Source: Gemmatimonadota bacterium
GTDB lineage: Bacteria; Gemmatimonadota; Gemmatimonadetes; Gemmatimonadales; GWC2-71-9
NCBI GenBank assembly: GCA_027294455.1
Contig: JAPULZ010000240.1
Span: forward strand, 1 to 41,471
Length of the DNA: 41,471 bases
Reading direction: 5' to 3'
A program made the position numbers and the translations under genes. The notes under the pieces are model-generated. The model ran no database searches and was not told where the DNA came from. It worked only from the letters and a program-made list of their open reading frames with translations. The number at the start of each line of letters is the position of its first letter. Position 1 is the first letter of the stretch. This document shows, one piece after another, positions 31,520 to 41,134 of this stretch.

Positions 31520-32857
31520 CTATAATCCTCCATCCTCCCACGGCCCCCAGATGGCGTAGGTCGCACCGGGGCCACGCTGAATGTTGACGAACAGGGTCTG
31601 GCCATCCGGACTGAACGTCGGCCCTGCCAACTCCGAGCGGTTGGCCACGTTCTCGGCGAAATCGAACATCTTCCCGTCCGGTGTCAGCCCGCGGATGGAG
31701 TTGCCGTATTCACCGTCCTCGGTGATCACGACACCCCCGCGAGGACTCACGCAAATGTTGTCCGGGCTTTCGAGGATCGAGGGTGTCGGCGACTCGAATA
31801 CCAGCTTCAACAGCCCCCAATCCGCCTCGGCCGGCTGGTAGTGCCAAATTTGTCCGCACTCGACGTCACCACCGTGGGTACAGCTGAAGTAGATCCCGCG
31901 ATCGCCGTAGAAGCACCCCTCGATACGGGAGAACATGGCGGCGCCCTGACCCCATCCCTGCCGGAACACCGACGCAGGCGTCTTCGCGGCATCGGCAGGG
32001 TCGGGATCCCAAATCGGCACCCACTTGGCCACCAAGACCTCGCCCACCGTGCGCCCGCTATTGAGGCTCAATTTCGGCGCACCATCGATGGCCAGCATCT
32101 CCAACCGGCCCCCTGCCGCGAGATCGGCGGACTCGTCGTTGCGGGCGGGCTGCTCGGGCACGAAGCGATAAAACCCGGCACGTATCTGATCTTCGGTGAG
32201 GTAGACGATGCTGGTCTGGGGATCCACCGCGGCTGCCTCGTGAATGAAACGGCCGAGACCCTTCAGCGGCCTCGGCGGCAGGAACTCCTCGGCGGCAGCC
32301 GAGACTTCGAACACATAGCCGTGGGGACTCGCGACGCCCGACCTGGGACCGACGACGATCTCCTCGCACGACAGCCATGTGCCCCACGGCGTGGGGCCAC
32401 CGGCGCAATTCACCGCCGTTCCGGCCAGGCTCGTGAATTCCCGCACGACCTCTCTCGTGACGGGATCGACCTCCAGCGACGTGGTGCCGCCGCCGGTGAG
32501 CGGATCGTACACCCCAGTAATGATGGGATAGTCCCGCGGCCGCCCCGCCACTTCATGATTGCGGATCAGTCGGATGTTCCCGTTCTCCATGGGGAACGCC
32601 GCCATGCCGTCGTGCGCCTGCGGCACGGGGTACCCATCGCTCATGATGGAACCGGCAAGACTGAATTTCTTGTACTGGAACCCCGGCGGCAGCTTCAGGT
32701 CCGGCCCGGCCCGTTCCAAGGGACCGTAGGCTCCCTCACCCAGACCGGCCGAGATTTGGGCGAACGAGGCACAGCCCATCCCGTGCAGGGCGGCGAACCC
32801 CGCCATGCCCGTTCCCGCTGCGGACTTGAGAAACCGTCGCCGACTGATGTTGGCCAT
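31520..32857 (-). CDS. phoX: Tat-exported PhoX-family alkaline phosphatase
   Basis: A 445-residue protein with a Tat signal (SRRRFLKSAAGTGMAG). It shows the DUF839/PhoX beta-propeller signatures: LPPGFQYKKFS, RNHEVAGRPRDYPI, GGPTPWGTWLSCEE, FIHEAAAVDP, YLTEDQ, FSCTHGGDVECGQIWHY and LESPDNICVSPRGGVVITEDG. PhoX enzymes are Ca/Fe-dependent extracytoplasmic phosphatases that release phosphate from organic esters. The ATG at 32857 is fixed by the Tat signal. TATATA at 32883-32888 on the minus strand is a possible -10. I saw no PhoB box. Confidence 0.85.
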   Translation of the reverse strand: MANISRRRFLKSAAGTGMAGFAALHGMGCASFAQISAGLGEGAYGPLERAGPDLKLPPGFQYKKFSLAGSIMSDGYPVPQAHDGMAAFPMENGNIRLIRNHEVAGRPRDYPIITGVYDPLTGGGTTSLEVDPVTREVVREFTSLAGTAVNCAGGPTPWGTWLSCEEIVVGPRSGVASPHGYVFEVSAAAEEFLPPRPLKGLGRFIHEAAAVDPQTSIVYLTEDQIRAGFYRFVPEQPARNDESADLAAGGRLEMLAIDGAPKLSLNSGRTVGEVLVAKWVPIWDPDPADAAKTPASVFRQGWGQGAAMFSRIEGCFYGDRGIYFSCTHGGDVECGQIWHYQPAEADWGLLKLVFESPTPSILESPDNICVSPRGGVVITEDGEYGNSIRGLTPDGKMFDFAENVANRSELAGPTFSPDGQTLFVNIQRGPGATYAIWGPWEDGGL

Positions 32858-33030
32858 GATGTTTTCCGGTGGCCGGCGCCCCTATATAGATGAAGAGCGC
32901 TTGAAGGATCGATATCCGATCCGTGATCTCGCACGCCGACACCTGGAGGGGAGCAGCACGAGAGATGGTGTACGTTCATCAACCGTCGGACGAACAGCGA
33001 GTCATTCCGACGAGCTCGACCCCCGAGGGA

Positions 33031-33288
33031 TCAGGCGATTTGATCGGCGGCTATCCCCTCGTCGATCAGCATGATCGGAATGCCGTCATCCACCCGATAT
33101 ATGGTCCGTCCGTCCTCGGTAATGAGACCTTCGTCGAGGGGGGTGGTGACCATGTTGCCATCCGCCGTCTTGATCTTGCCCTGGCCGATCCGCTCGTTCA
33201 ACGCCTCGAGTTTGTCATCCGGCAACGCCTGCACCGGCACTTTCGTCTCGGGACAACAGAGGATCTTCAACAACTCCTGGTCGATCAT
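33031..33288 (-). CDS. Trm112-like (UPF0434 type) small protein
   Basis: An 85-residue protein starting MIDQELLKILCCPETKVPV. AGGAGG 10 bases before the ATG supports the start. The N-terminal LLxILxCP motif and the later YRVDDGIPIMLIDE match Trm112/YcaR-like proteins, which assist methyltransferases in eukaryotes and are often of unknown partner in bacteria. Only adjacent cysteines at 11-12 are present; the usual CPxC second cysteine is Thr here, so a zinc site is doubtful. It is 112 bases downstream of the HIT gene and may be co-transcribed. Confidence 0.85.
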   Translation of the reverse strand: MIDQELLKILCCPETKVPVQALPDDKLEALNERIGQGKIKTADGNMVTTPLDEGLITEDGRTIYRVDDGIPIMLIDEGIAADQIA

Positions 33289-33400
33289 TCCCCGCGTGCC
33301 TCCTGACGTCTGATCACGGGCAGACGATGCAAAGCCCATTGCTTCAATACGAACCCCACGCGGGCCAGATCGCAAGGACCGGGCGCGACAGCGTCGGCGA

Positions 33401-33757
33401 TCACACCTGAGGCCGGAGCATGGGCCCCAGCGCCCGTCCCCCCAGCAGATGCATGTGCAGGTGAAACACCTCTTGCCCGGCGTTTCTGCCACAGTTGACA
33501 ATCAACCGATAACCGTCATCCACGATACCTTCCTCATCGGCGATCCGGGCCGCCACCGACATCATCCGGCCCAGAGCCGGCTCGTCGTCCGCGGCGACGT
33601 CCGCCATCGTGGGTATCAGGTGATTGGGCACGATGAGCACGTGCGTGGGCGCTTGCGGACTCACATCGCGGAACGCGGTGACCAGGTCGTCCTGGTAGAC
33701 GATGTCCGAGGGAATCTCGCGTCTGATGATCTTGCTGAAAATGGTCTCTTCGGGCAT
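33401..33757 (-). CDS. HIT-family nucleotide hydrolase (HinT-like)
   Basis: A 118-residue protein beginning [22 protein letters not shown]. The active-site histidine triad is His99-x-His101-x-His103 (HLHMHLLGG), preceded by [18 protein letters not shown]. HinT proteins hydrolyse aminoacyl-AMP and nucleoside phosphoramidates. The length is normal for a full-length HinT. AAGGA 11 bases upstream supports the ATG at 33757. It is divergent from the outer-membrane barrel gene. Confidence 0.92.
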   Translation of the reverse strand: MPEETIFSKIIRREIPSDIVYQDDLVTAFRDVSPQAPTHVLIVPNHLIPTMADVAADDEPALGRMMSVAARIADEEGIVDDGYRLIVNCGRNAGQEVFHLHMHLLGGRALGPMLRPQV

Positions 33758-33865
33758 CGAACAGTGTCCTTTGCACGTATGTACGCCAGTCCGCCCGCAT
33801 GGGCAGCTCACCTGGAACGTATTATCATGGTGCCGCACTCGAGGCGGGCGGGAGGCGAATCTAGC

Positions 33866-35974
33866 GTGCAGCGTGACACTTCTCAACGGCGGGTCAGACG
33901 CGCTGTCACCGTGGCCGTGGCCTGCCACCTTCTCGGTCTGTCGACCCGGATCGTCCAAGCCCAGGAAGCCACATGGAACGACCCCCGCACCATGCAGATC
34001 GTGGAGCGCGCCGTCGAGCGGCGGTCGCGGAGATTTGCCGATAGCGGGTTGACCGACTATCGGGCCGAGGCGCACGGGTATCTCACCTTCCTCGCGCAAT
34101 TCGGCAAGGGATTTCGGGAACCACCCAAGATCGTCCGTATCGATCAACTCGCCGTGGAGGTCTTGTGGCGGGCGCCCACGTTGAGCAAACAGCGTCTCAT
34201 CGGACAACGCGACACGCTCCTGCTGCCGGCGGAGATCAGCTATTACCGCGATCGGTTCGGGGTCGTGCAAAACAACTTCCCCGACCTCATCAGGATGGGC
34301 GACGGCCGGGACGTGCGCGACGTGCCGCATCCGCTCTCGAGATCCGGTTTGCAGATCTACGAATACGCCATTCGCGACTCGCTCGTCCTGGTCTCGCCGA
34401 CCCGCACCTTGAATGTCTACGAGATTCACGTGCGGCCCCGCGACGACGGTCTGGCGGCGGTCGTCGGTGCGGTGTACCTGGACCGGGAGACCGGAGCCGT
34501 CGCGCGAATGGCGCTCACCTTCACGAGCCACGCACTGCTGGACAAGCGCATCGAGACCCTCTCGGTGATCCTCGAAAACGTCTTGATCGATCGCTTCTGG
34601 CTGCCGTCCCATCAGGAGATCGAAGTCGTGCGGCAAAGCACATGGCTCGATTTTCCGGCCCGCGGCATCATACGCGCCCGATGGGAAATCTGTTGCTATG
34701 ACCTCAACGTGGGCCTCACCCCGAACCAGTTCGAGGGCTTCGAATTCGTTCATGCCCCGCCTGCCGAACTGGAACGCTACCGCTGGGAGGGTGGCATTGT
34801 CGACTCGCTGCCGGGAGACATTAGCCTGGCAACCGAAGACGATGCCCGCCGGGTAATCCGGCGCGCGCAGGAGATGGTGGGCGTCGATGCCCTTAGTCGT
34901 CAGCTGCGCGGCGGCGCGCTCTCGGTCGGCCGCGTTTCTGATTTCCTTCGCGTGAACCGAGTCGAGGGCGTGGCGGTCGGTGCAGGGGCTACGTGGCGGT
35001 TCGGCAGCGGTACCAGCGTCGATGCCATCGGGCGCTACGGATTCGCCGACGAGAGCTTCAAGGGACGCCTGTCGATCAACACACGTCCGGTATCACGAAT
35101 CGGGTTCAGCGTGTACGCGGAGCACCTCCATCGGGACGCGGGTGATGTGATGGAGACATCGCTAATCCGCAATACGCTGACGGCCGGGGCATTCGGACGC
35201 GATTACACCAATCCCTACGAGGTGCGCGGCATCGGTGCGGTAGTGAATGCCGCCCGGGGAGGAACACTTCTCGACCTGACCGGATCGTACGAGCGGCACG
35301 AGCGTGTATCCGTCAACATGTCGCCATTGACCGGCGAGTTCGCTCCGACGATTCCGGCATGGTCCGTTCGCATGGGACGACTGTCGTTGCGCGCCACCAG
35401 GCCGCCCGTTCCGGGACTCTGGGACATGGACGTGGGGTGGGCAGCGGAGCTTCGCGGGGGGTTGTTCGTGGGACACGACACCACGTTCGCCGAGGCGAGT
35501 CCGTGGTTCGGGCGGGCGTTTCTTCGGGTGACGATGGAGCGCAGCTTCGGCGCACACCGGTTGTTGCTGGCCACCACCGCCGGCGGCGCCACCGCCGCAC
35601 CCGACGTTCCACCTCAGGAATACGTCCTGCTCGGCGGTCCCAGGAGCGCGCCGGGGTACGGGTACCACGAGTTGACCGGCACCGTTGGCGCGACGCAACA
35701 CGCGGAGTGGCACCTGCCCGTGCCGTTCCCGAGTATCGGCCTCGGGCGCTACGGCCGCACACCGCCAAGCGCCACGCTCGCCCCATTCGCCCACATGGCA
35801 TTCGTCCGCAACCCAGCCCCCTTCGCCGTACCTCGCAGCGGTTTCTACCCGTCCGTCGGCATCGCCGCCCAGCTCTTCTACGATCTCTTTCGGATACAAA
35901 CGGCCCGGGGCCTGCGCGACGGACGCTGGACCCTTTCCATTGACCTGAACCAATTTTTCTGGGGAATTCTCTAG
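33866..35974 (+). CDS. Outer-membrane beta-barrel protein of unknown family
   Basis: A 702-residue exported protein. The GTG at 33866 is preferred because GGGAGG lies 10 bases upstream and a clean signal peptide follows ([24 protein letters not shown]); an in-frame ATG at 33827 lacks such support. The N-terminal ~310 residues form a soluble beta-rich domain ([25 protein letters not shown]). The remainder alternates polar and hydrophobic residues as in a surface-antigen/D15 barrel and ends in FFWGIL, a near-typical C-terminal barrel strand. I recall a similar DUF5686-like arrangement but cannot assign it. TATTAT at 33820-33825 is a possible -10. Confidence 0.75.
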   Translation: MQRDTSQRRVRRAVTVAVACHLLGLSTRIVQAQEATWNDPRTMQIVERAVERRSRRFADSGLTDYRAEAHGYLTFLAQFGKGFREPPKIVRIDQLAVEVLWRAPTLSKQRLIGQRDTLLLPAEISYYRDRFGVVQNNFPDLIRMGDGRDVRDVPHPLSRSGLQIYEYAIRDSLVLVSPTRTLNVYEIHVRPRDDGLAAVVGAVYLDRETGAVARMALTFTSHALLDKRIETLSVILENVLIDRFWLPSHQEIEVVRQSTWLDFPARGIIRARWEICCYDLNVGLTPNQFEGFEFVHAPPAELERYRWEGGIVDSLPGDISLATEDDARRVIRRAQEMVGVDALSRQLRGGALSVGRVSDFLRVNRVEGVAVGAGATWRFGSGTSVDAIGRYGFADESFKGRLSINTRPVSRIGFSVYAEHLHRDAGDVMETSLIRNTLTAGAFGRDYTNPYEVRGIGAVVNAARGGTLLDLTGSYERHERVSVNMSPLTGEFAPTIPAWSVRMGRLSLRATRPPVPGLWDMDVGWAAELRGGLFVGHDTTFAEASPWFGRAFLRVTMERSFGAHRLLLATTAGGATAAPDVPPQEYVLLGGPRSAPGYGYHELTGTVGATQHAEWHLPVPFPSIGLGRYGRTPPSATLAPFAHMAFVRNPAPFAVPRSGFYPSVGIAAQLFYDLFRIQTARGLRDGRWTLSIDLNQFFWGIL

Positions 35975-35984
35975 GGGTAGCGCG

Positions 35985-36000
35985 TTTGCGTTCCCGCAAA
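35985..36000 (+). terminator. Weak hairpin after the barrel gene
   Basis: TTTGCG (35985-35990) and CGCAAA (35995-36000) pair around a 4-base loop 10 bases after the stop codon, followed by TTCCTTTG. The stem is short, so terminator function is uncertain; it sits between convergent genes. Confidence 0.35.
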
Positions 36001-36044
36001 TTCCTTTGCCACGGAGGACCTGGAATCACCAATCTAGAATCCGC

Positions 36045-38054
36045 TTATCGTCGGTCGCGAATTTCATACAGAACAAACCCCGTACTTTCATGGATCGGCG
36101 TGAGGCAGCGCTGGGCGAAGCGCTGGAACGCCTCCCATCGCACGGCCTGCGGGTCCAGGCCGCGATTCACGTAGTACCCCAGGGCCCCGTTTCCCAGCAG
36201 CACGTGCGTGACCCCCTCGTCTTCCAGGCAATCCTGAGGGCCCAGTTGCTGTGCCAGCAGCGGCCAGTTGGTGAGGCGTACATCCTGCAACACGGTCGGA
36301 GCGAAGTAATAGGCCCTGGCCTCCCACAACAACAGAATGCGATCGTCCTCAGCCAGATTCTCGTTGGTGAAGCGGATCACCGGCCCGATCAATTGAAACG
36401 TGAGCCGATTCAATCGATAATCTGCCGCCGATGTCGCACCGACCAGATTACCCAGCGCCTTGGTCCCCAGGAGCCACCCATGCATCATCCTGATCGGTGA
36501 GATCAGCACGAATGCCGCGAGCAAGAGGAGCACGAATTGCGCGCCGGACGCCGAAAGGAATCGCTGCGCCGTCTTCACGGCCATATATGCCACGGCGATG
36601 GTCAACGGCACCACCGCCGGAATCAGGTACCGCAGGTTGGTAGTGGGAAACGGCACGAGGAGAATGGTCAAGTACCCCACGGCTGGAATCACCAACCAGT
36701 TAATGGTCTCGTTCTTGACGAAAAGCCCCCAGAGCGGCAGAGCCAGCAACGCCATGCTGAGACCGTAGAACACGCCCTCCGGTTCCACCGTCAGCCGCTG
36801 CGGCGCGAAAAACGCATCTCGCAAATTGAATGGGATTCGAACGCGATCGAGCGCCTGGAACACCTCGATATCGACGCTGGGTGGAACCGTGGCACTCCCA
36901 AACAACGGAACGAGCCACGGCTCCAACGTCAGGTCTGCAAACAGCGGATAGAACGGCGCGCCGAGGAGGATCCAGTTCTTGATCATCCAGGGCAACGACG
37001 CGGCCACACCCAGCGCGGCGAACACGACCACCGGCTTCACCGCGGCCTTGGCATTGGAGGCCTGCGACCACGCGACCCACAACACGAGCGGCGTCAACGC
37101 GAGAATGTAGGGGAGCGCGTGGTACTTCACCCCGACCGCGCATCCCAAGAGAACTGCGGCCAGATAGAAAAATGGCCGGCTCTTCGATGCCAGGGCCGCG
37201 AGCAGCGCGTAGTGGGCGAGGAAGACGTACAGCGAGACGGTAACATCGAGACGGGCGGTGATGGCCACCAACAGGATGGTCGTGGTTCCCCACAACAGCG
37301 CGAGGCTCAAGCTGCCGCTCAGGCCGTCGAGAAACCGCACGCAAAACGAAAAAACGGCGAGCCCCAACAACAGGGCCATGAAGGCGCTCAGGAGACTCGG
37401 TCCGGCGGAGACGCCCGTCGCAACGAAGGGCACATAGAGCATGTGCACCAGACTCACCAACGCCACGTGCAGATTGTCAGGCGGCACAAAGATCCGGTGT
37501 TGCTGCACGAACTGTGCGGGAACGTGTAGATGGTACATGAGTGAATCCCAATCGACTGGCGGGGCCAGCGCCATGACGATCAGGAACACGGTTACCCCGA
37601 GGAACACGACGAGGGCCAGGGCGGCCGGAATCGATGGACCGCCCTCGCGACGCACGAACGCGACAGCCCGAGACCCCAACGCCGGAAAGTCGGCGATGTG
37701 ACGGCGGGAAGCCCATCCCCACCCGATGATCCACGCGACCACGACAGGTGTGTACATGACCCCAGCCAACCCCAACCCGAGAATACCCGTGGCGAGGACG
37801 CCGAATCCCACGGCCGTCCCGAACGTCAACGCTTCCAGTGGTTGGTCGAGCGGCAATCCCATCCACTCGAGGACCATGCGTCCAGTGGCGACACCGATGA
37901 CAAAGAGTATCAGGACCGCCGCGAGGTCGAAGAGATGGTCCAACACCAGCAGCCACCCGGCGTAATCCTCGCCCCGGGACCCGGCGCCCGCATGCGCGAC
38001 TGCCAGGCCGGCGAGCACCACGAGCGATCCCACCGCGCCGAGCCGGATCTTCAC
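36045..38054 (-). CDS. Polytopic membrane protein, GT-C glycosyltransferase-like
   Basis: A 669-residue protein with about a dozen predicted membrane segments and a C-terminal soluble tail. The first large extracytoplasmic loop contains PPVDWDSLMYHLHVP (Asp168, Asp170), matching the catalytic acidic motif of GT-C/mannosyltransferase-like enzymes that use lipid-linked sugars. The start is a GTG overlapping the end of asnB by 4 bases (GTGA), showing translational coupling. Together with AsnB and the DUF354 protein it belongs to the surface-glycan locus. Donor and acceptor are unknown. Confidence 0.7.
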   Translation of the reverse strand: MKIRLGAVGSLVVLAGLAVAHAGAGSRGEDYAGWLLVLDHLFDLAAVLILFVIGVATGRMVLEWMGLPLDQPLEALTFGTAVGFGVLATGILGLGLAGVMYTPVVVAWIIGWGWASRRHIADFPALGSRAVAFVRREGGPSIPAALALVVFLGVTVFLIVMALAPPVDWDSLMYHLHVPAQFVQQHRIFVPPDNLHVALVSLVHMLYVPFVATGVSAGPSLLSAFMALLLGLAVFSFCVRFLDGLSGSLSLALLWGTTTILLVAITARLDVTVSLYVFLAHYALLAALASKSRPFFYLAAVLLGCAVGVKYHALPYILALTPLVLWVAWSQASNAKAAVKPVVVFAALGVAASLPWMIKNWILLGAPFYPLFADLTLEPWLVPLFGSATVPPSVDIEVFQALDRVRIPFNLRDAFFAPQRLTVEPEGVFYGLSMALLALPLWGLFVKNETINWLVIPAVGYLTILLVPFPTTNLRYLIPAVVPLTIAVAYMAVKTAQRFLSASGAQFVLLLLAAFVLISPIRMMHGWLLGTKALGNLVGATSAADYRLNRLTFQLIGPVIRFTNENLAEDDRILLLWEARAYYFAPTVLQDVRLTNWPLLAQQLGPQDCLEDEGVTHVLLGNGALGYYVNRGLDPQAVRWEAFQRFAQRCLTPIHESTGFVLYEIRDRR

Positions 38055-39937
38055 GGGGCGCCGCCGCTCTCGGTGAACAGTTCACGCCAGAGTTCGAGAC
38101 CGATCATCTGCCAGAGCATGAAGTAATGCCAGCGCAAGTTCTGCCCCGGTCGGGCGTCCAGAATGGTCGACACGAAGCGCGGATTGAACACCCCACCCTC
38201 ACGGATCCGATCGGGTGTGAGCACGTCGTGGGCCATCGTCTTCAAGTCCTTCTTGTACTGCTCGACCGGATCGACGGTGAAGCCCCGCTTCGGCTTGTGC
38301 AGCGTTCGTCTGGGGAGCACCGGCATCATCGCCTTCTTCAGCAAACCCTTGAGTCCTCTGCCGAATCGCAAGGAGTCGGGAATGGCGGCGGCGAACCGTA
38401 CGAAGTCCAAGTCCAGGAACGGCACGCGGGACTCCACCGAGTGCGCCATTGACATGGTGTCCTCGTTGTGCAACAAATCGTTGACCATTTTGGTGGAAAA
38501 CTCCGCCCGCAGAGCCTCGCTCTCCACCGGAAGATCGCCGGGGAAGTAGTCGGCAAAAGCATCACGAGACCGAACGGTCAATCGTTCGCGAAATTCCCTC
38601 GTGTAGACGCGTTCCACCAGCGCTCGATTGAAGTCCCACGCGTTCCGCAATACCAGGTAATGGCGCACCGGATCCTGGAGCGATCCGATCCATTCGAAGC
38701 CGCGTGCGTACAGATCGAGTGCTGGTCGATGCAACCTGGCCAGAAAGCCTGCGGCTCCGTCCAGCCCTGGGGTCATGGCATGCCGGACCAGCCAGCGTGG
38801 CAACACGGCCCGGGGCGCCCGCAATCTCCGCAGATAGGTGTAGATATCGTATCCCCCGAAGAGTTCGTCTCCGCCCAGGCCCGACAGGACGACTTTCACG
38901 TGCGAACCGATGAAGCGGTGCAACAAATAGAGTTGAAGGCAATTGACCTTGGGCTCCTCCGTGTGGTAGATCGCCTGGCGTAGATGCCCCATGGCAGGCT
39001 CGTGGAGCACGATCTCTTCGTGTTCGGTTTCAAAGTGCTCGGCGACGAGGCGCGCGTCGGCTGTTTCGTCCGACGGCTCGTTGAATCCCAGGGTAAAGGT
39101 CTTGAGCGGGCCGGCATGCCCGCGGCGAATCAACGCAACGAGGCTCGTCGAATCCATCCCGCCCGACAGCGACACCCCGAGAGGAACGTCGGACTGCAGC
39201 TGGCGTCGCACGGCGCGCTCGAGGTGATGGCGAATGCCGTCCAGCCACTCGCGCTCCCCGGTCGTGGTATCCGGCATCCAATCGACTGTGCCGTAGGATT
39301 GCCGTCGCGTCTCCCCCCCACCCACCTCCAGGATGCCGCCGGGAGGAAGCCGTTGGATGTCCGCAAAGAGTGTTCGTTCGCCCGGGACATACCGCACGTT
39401 CATCGTGAGGTGCAGGCTCACCTCATCGAGCCGCGCGCTCACCAACCCACTGGCGAGGACGGCTTTGCCTTCCGACCCAAACGCCAGGCGATCATCTCGA
39501 CGTGCGAAAACGAGTGGCTTGACACCGAGAGGGTCGCGCACGAGGTACAGCTTGCTCTTCCGGGCATCCCACAACGCAAACGCGAATATGCCGTTCAGCC
39601 GCGCAGCGAATTCGATGCCCTCGTCTTCGTAGAGGTGGGGGAGCAACTCCGTATCGCAGTGTGTCTCGAGCGTGTGGCCGCGGCCAAGAAGATGGTCACG
39701 CAATTCCGCGTAATTGTAGATCTCGCCGTTGTAGACCACGACCACCGACCCATCCTCGTTCAACATCGGTTGCGCGCCCCGGGCGGGGTCGAGAATGGCC
39801 AGCCTGCGACTCCCCAGGTGTACCGGCCCGTCGTGATAGAAGTATTCGCCATCCGGCCCGCGGTGGGCGATGGCATCCGTCATCGCGCGCAAGATGTCGG
39901 GATCGCCGAAGCCGAAGGTGCCCGCGATACCACACAT
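38051..39937 (-). CDS. asnB: Asparagine synthase (glutamine-hydrolysing) family amidotransferase
   Basis: A 628-residue enzyme. Cys2 (MCGIAG) is the glutaminase nucleophile after Met removal; HRGPDGE, RLAILDP and YNGEIYNY complete the Ntn domain. The synthetase domain has the PP-loop SGGMDS, GLGGDELFGGY and VESRVPFLDLDFV motifs. In a glycan locus such enzymes can amidate sugars or uronic acids instead of making free asparagine, so both roles are open. Its ATG follows the stop codon of the DUF354 gene with a 1-base overlap (TGATG). GGAG lies 11 bases upstream. Confidence 0.9.
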   Translation of the reverse strand: MCGIAGTFGFGDPDILRAMTDAIAHRGPDGEYFYHDGPVHLGSRRLAILDPARGAQPMLNEDGSVVVVYNGEIYNYAELRDHLLGRGHTLETHCDTELLPHLYEDEGIEFAARLNGIFAFALWDARKSKLYLVRDPLGVKPLVFARRDDRLAFGSEGKAVLASGLVSARLDEVSLHLTMNVRYVPGERTLFADIQRLPPGGILEVGGGETRRQSYGTVDWMPDTTTGEREWLDGIRHHLERAVRRQLQSDVPLGVSLSGGMDSTSLVALIRRGHAGPLKTFTLGFNEPSDETADARLVAEHFETEHEEIVLHEPAMGHLRQAIYHTEEPKVNCLQLYLLHRFIGSHVKVVLSGLGGDELFGGYDIYTYLRRLRAPRAVLPRWLVRHAMTPGLDGAAGFLARLHRPALDLYARGFEWIGSLQDPVRHYLVLRNAWDFNRALVERVYTREFRERLTVRSRDAFADYFPGDLPVESEALRAEFSTKMVNDLLHNEDTMSMAHSVESRVPFLDLDFVRFAAAIPDSLRFGRGLKGLLKKAMMPVLPRRTLHKPKRGFTVDPVEQYKKDLKTMAHDVLTPDRIREGGVFNPRFVSTILDARPGQNLRWHYFMLWQMIGLELWRELFTESGGAP

Positions 39938-40968
39938 CAGCCAACGGTCTCCTCGAAGTAGTTAACCATCCACCCGGTCACGTCGATCTTGTCAGCCAGC
40001 AAACGCTTCCGGGCACGGCGGCCGAAATCACGAGGCGGTTCTCCAGTGAGCAGATCGTCGATCGCTCGTGTGGCCTGGGCGAACTGGCGTTCCGTGAAAT
40101 GTCGCACCAGGCCGTACCGTCGCTCCTGGTCATCCGTGTAACCCCGACCGGTGGTCGCGATCATGACCGCCGGCACACCCAGGACCGCCGCCTCCGACGA
40201 CATGGTGGCAGACTCACCCACGATTAGCTGGGCGTGAGCCAGCAAGTGGTGGATGTCGTGTACCGGTCCGCGCACCCGTAGCGGCTCGAGGTCTTCAGGC
40301 AGGGGGCCTTCCGAAGATAGCAAGACCTTCCCGTGCCGTCGCAGCGACTCGACCAACTCGTGTTTCTGGGCGACGGTGAGCCCCCGCTCGCGCCGGTCGT
40401 GGACGGCTTTCCAGTGAACGAACCGGACGATGGTGAAGGGCTCTCCCTCCGTGACGCCGAAGGGGCCGAGCTTCGACGGATCGGCCACAAAGTGATTCGG
40501 ATGGAGATAGGCCAATTCGTGGTAGCCGGCGTAGGTGCGGTGGACGCCCCGCACCTTGCCTTGGTAGCAATCCGGCGTACAGACACTGTGCGCCAGCGGA
40601 TAGACGAACCAATTCGTCTGGACGGCAAATTCGGTGTCGTAGAAGACGATCGCCGGGGTCCTCGCGAGTTTCCCGGCCAGGACGATGCTCGGGCCCATGA
40701 TGCCGGTCAACACGTCCGGCTGAAACTCGCGCATGATCTGCATCAGCCGATACGTCCGCTGCACCAACTCCAACGCCAGACCCACTGCACCAACGCGTTG
40801 ATGGGAAATGAGGTGATAGGGCAATCCGTGGCTCTCGAGTAATTCGACGGAGATTTCTTTGGAACGGACGGTGAGACAGATTTCGTGTCCGCGGCCCGTC
40901 ATCTCCCCATAGAAATGCTTGAAGAAGTGGACATGGGCCGGGTGGAGGATGTCGATGAGGATCTTCAC
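39937..40968 (-). CDS. DUF354 protein (GT-B/UDP-GlcNAc 2-epimerase-like)
   Basis: A 343-residue protein with the DUF354 signature opening MKILIDILHPAHVHFFKHF, then FQPDVLTGIMGPSIVLAGKL, and FTIVRFVHWKAVHDRRERG at the domain junction. The C-terminal half has HLLAHAQLIVGESATMSSEAAVLGVPAVM, the donor-binding pattern of GT-B enzymes. The family is annotated as glycosyltransferase- or epimerase-like in glycan loci, but few members are tested. The start is GTG (40966-40968), with a weak AGG 11 bases upstream. It is the first gene of the trio; its stop codon overlaps the asnB start. Confidence 0.82.
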   Translation of the reverse strand: MKILIDILHPAHVHFFKHFYGEMTGRGHEICLTVRSKEISVELLESHGLPYHLISHQRVGAVGLALELVQRTYRLMQIMREFQPDVLTGIMGPSIVLAGKLARTPAIVFYDTEFAVQTNWFVYPLAHSVCTPDCYQGKVRGVHRTYAGYHELAYLHPNHFVADPSKLGPFGVTEGEPFTIVRFVHWKAVHDRRERGLTVAQKHELVESLRRHGKVLLSSEGPLPEDLEPLRVRGPVHDIHHLLAHAQLIVGESATMSSEAAVLGVPAVMIATTGRGYTDDQERRYGLVRHFTERQFAQATRAIDDLLTGEPPRDFGRRARKRLLADKIDVTGWMVNYFEETVG

Positions 40969-41134
40969 GCGTGCTATGCCTGCCCTGCTCCAGGAGATAT
41001 CGCCACGAACAAGTTATGCTCCCATCGCGACCGGACAAGTTTCTCCGGAACCGTCGCTTTCGGGGTGGACCGCTGAGGCGAACTTGCCATATTGGAGTTG
41101 CCAAATTTTCTGCACGCTGCCTGTCGGAGGACTG

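Noticed and set aside
31521-31526. TATAAT at the 3' end of phoX as a promoter
   Set aside because: It overlaps the end of a coding sequence, has no -35 at suitable spacing and no downstream plus-strand gene start nearby.
29739-31559. A 600-codon open frame overlapping the metal permease in another frame
   Set aside because: The alternative frame is Arg/Pro/Gly-rich and has no membrane or domain features, as expected for a GC-rich shadow. The permease frame carries clear family motifs and a supported start.
32858-33030. PhoB box upstream of phoX
   Set aside because: No CTGTCAT-like direct repeat is present; only a possible -10 at 32883-32888 is visible.
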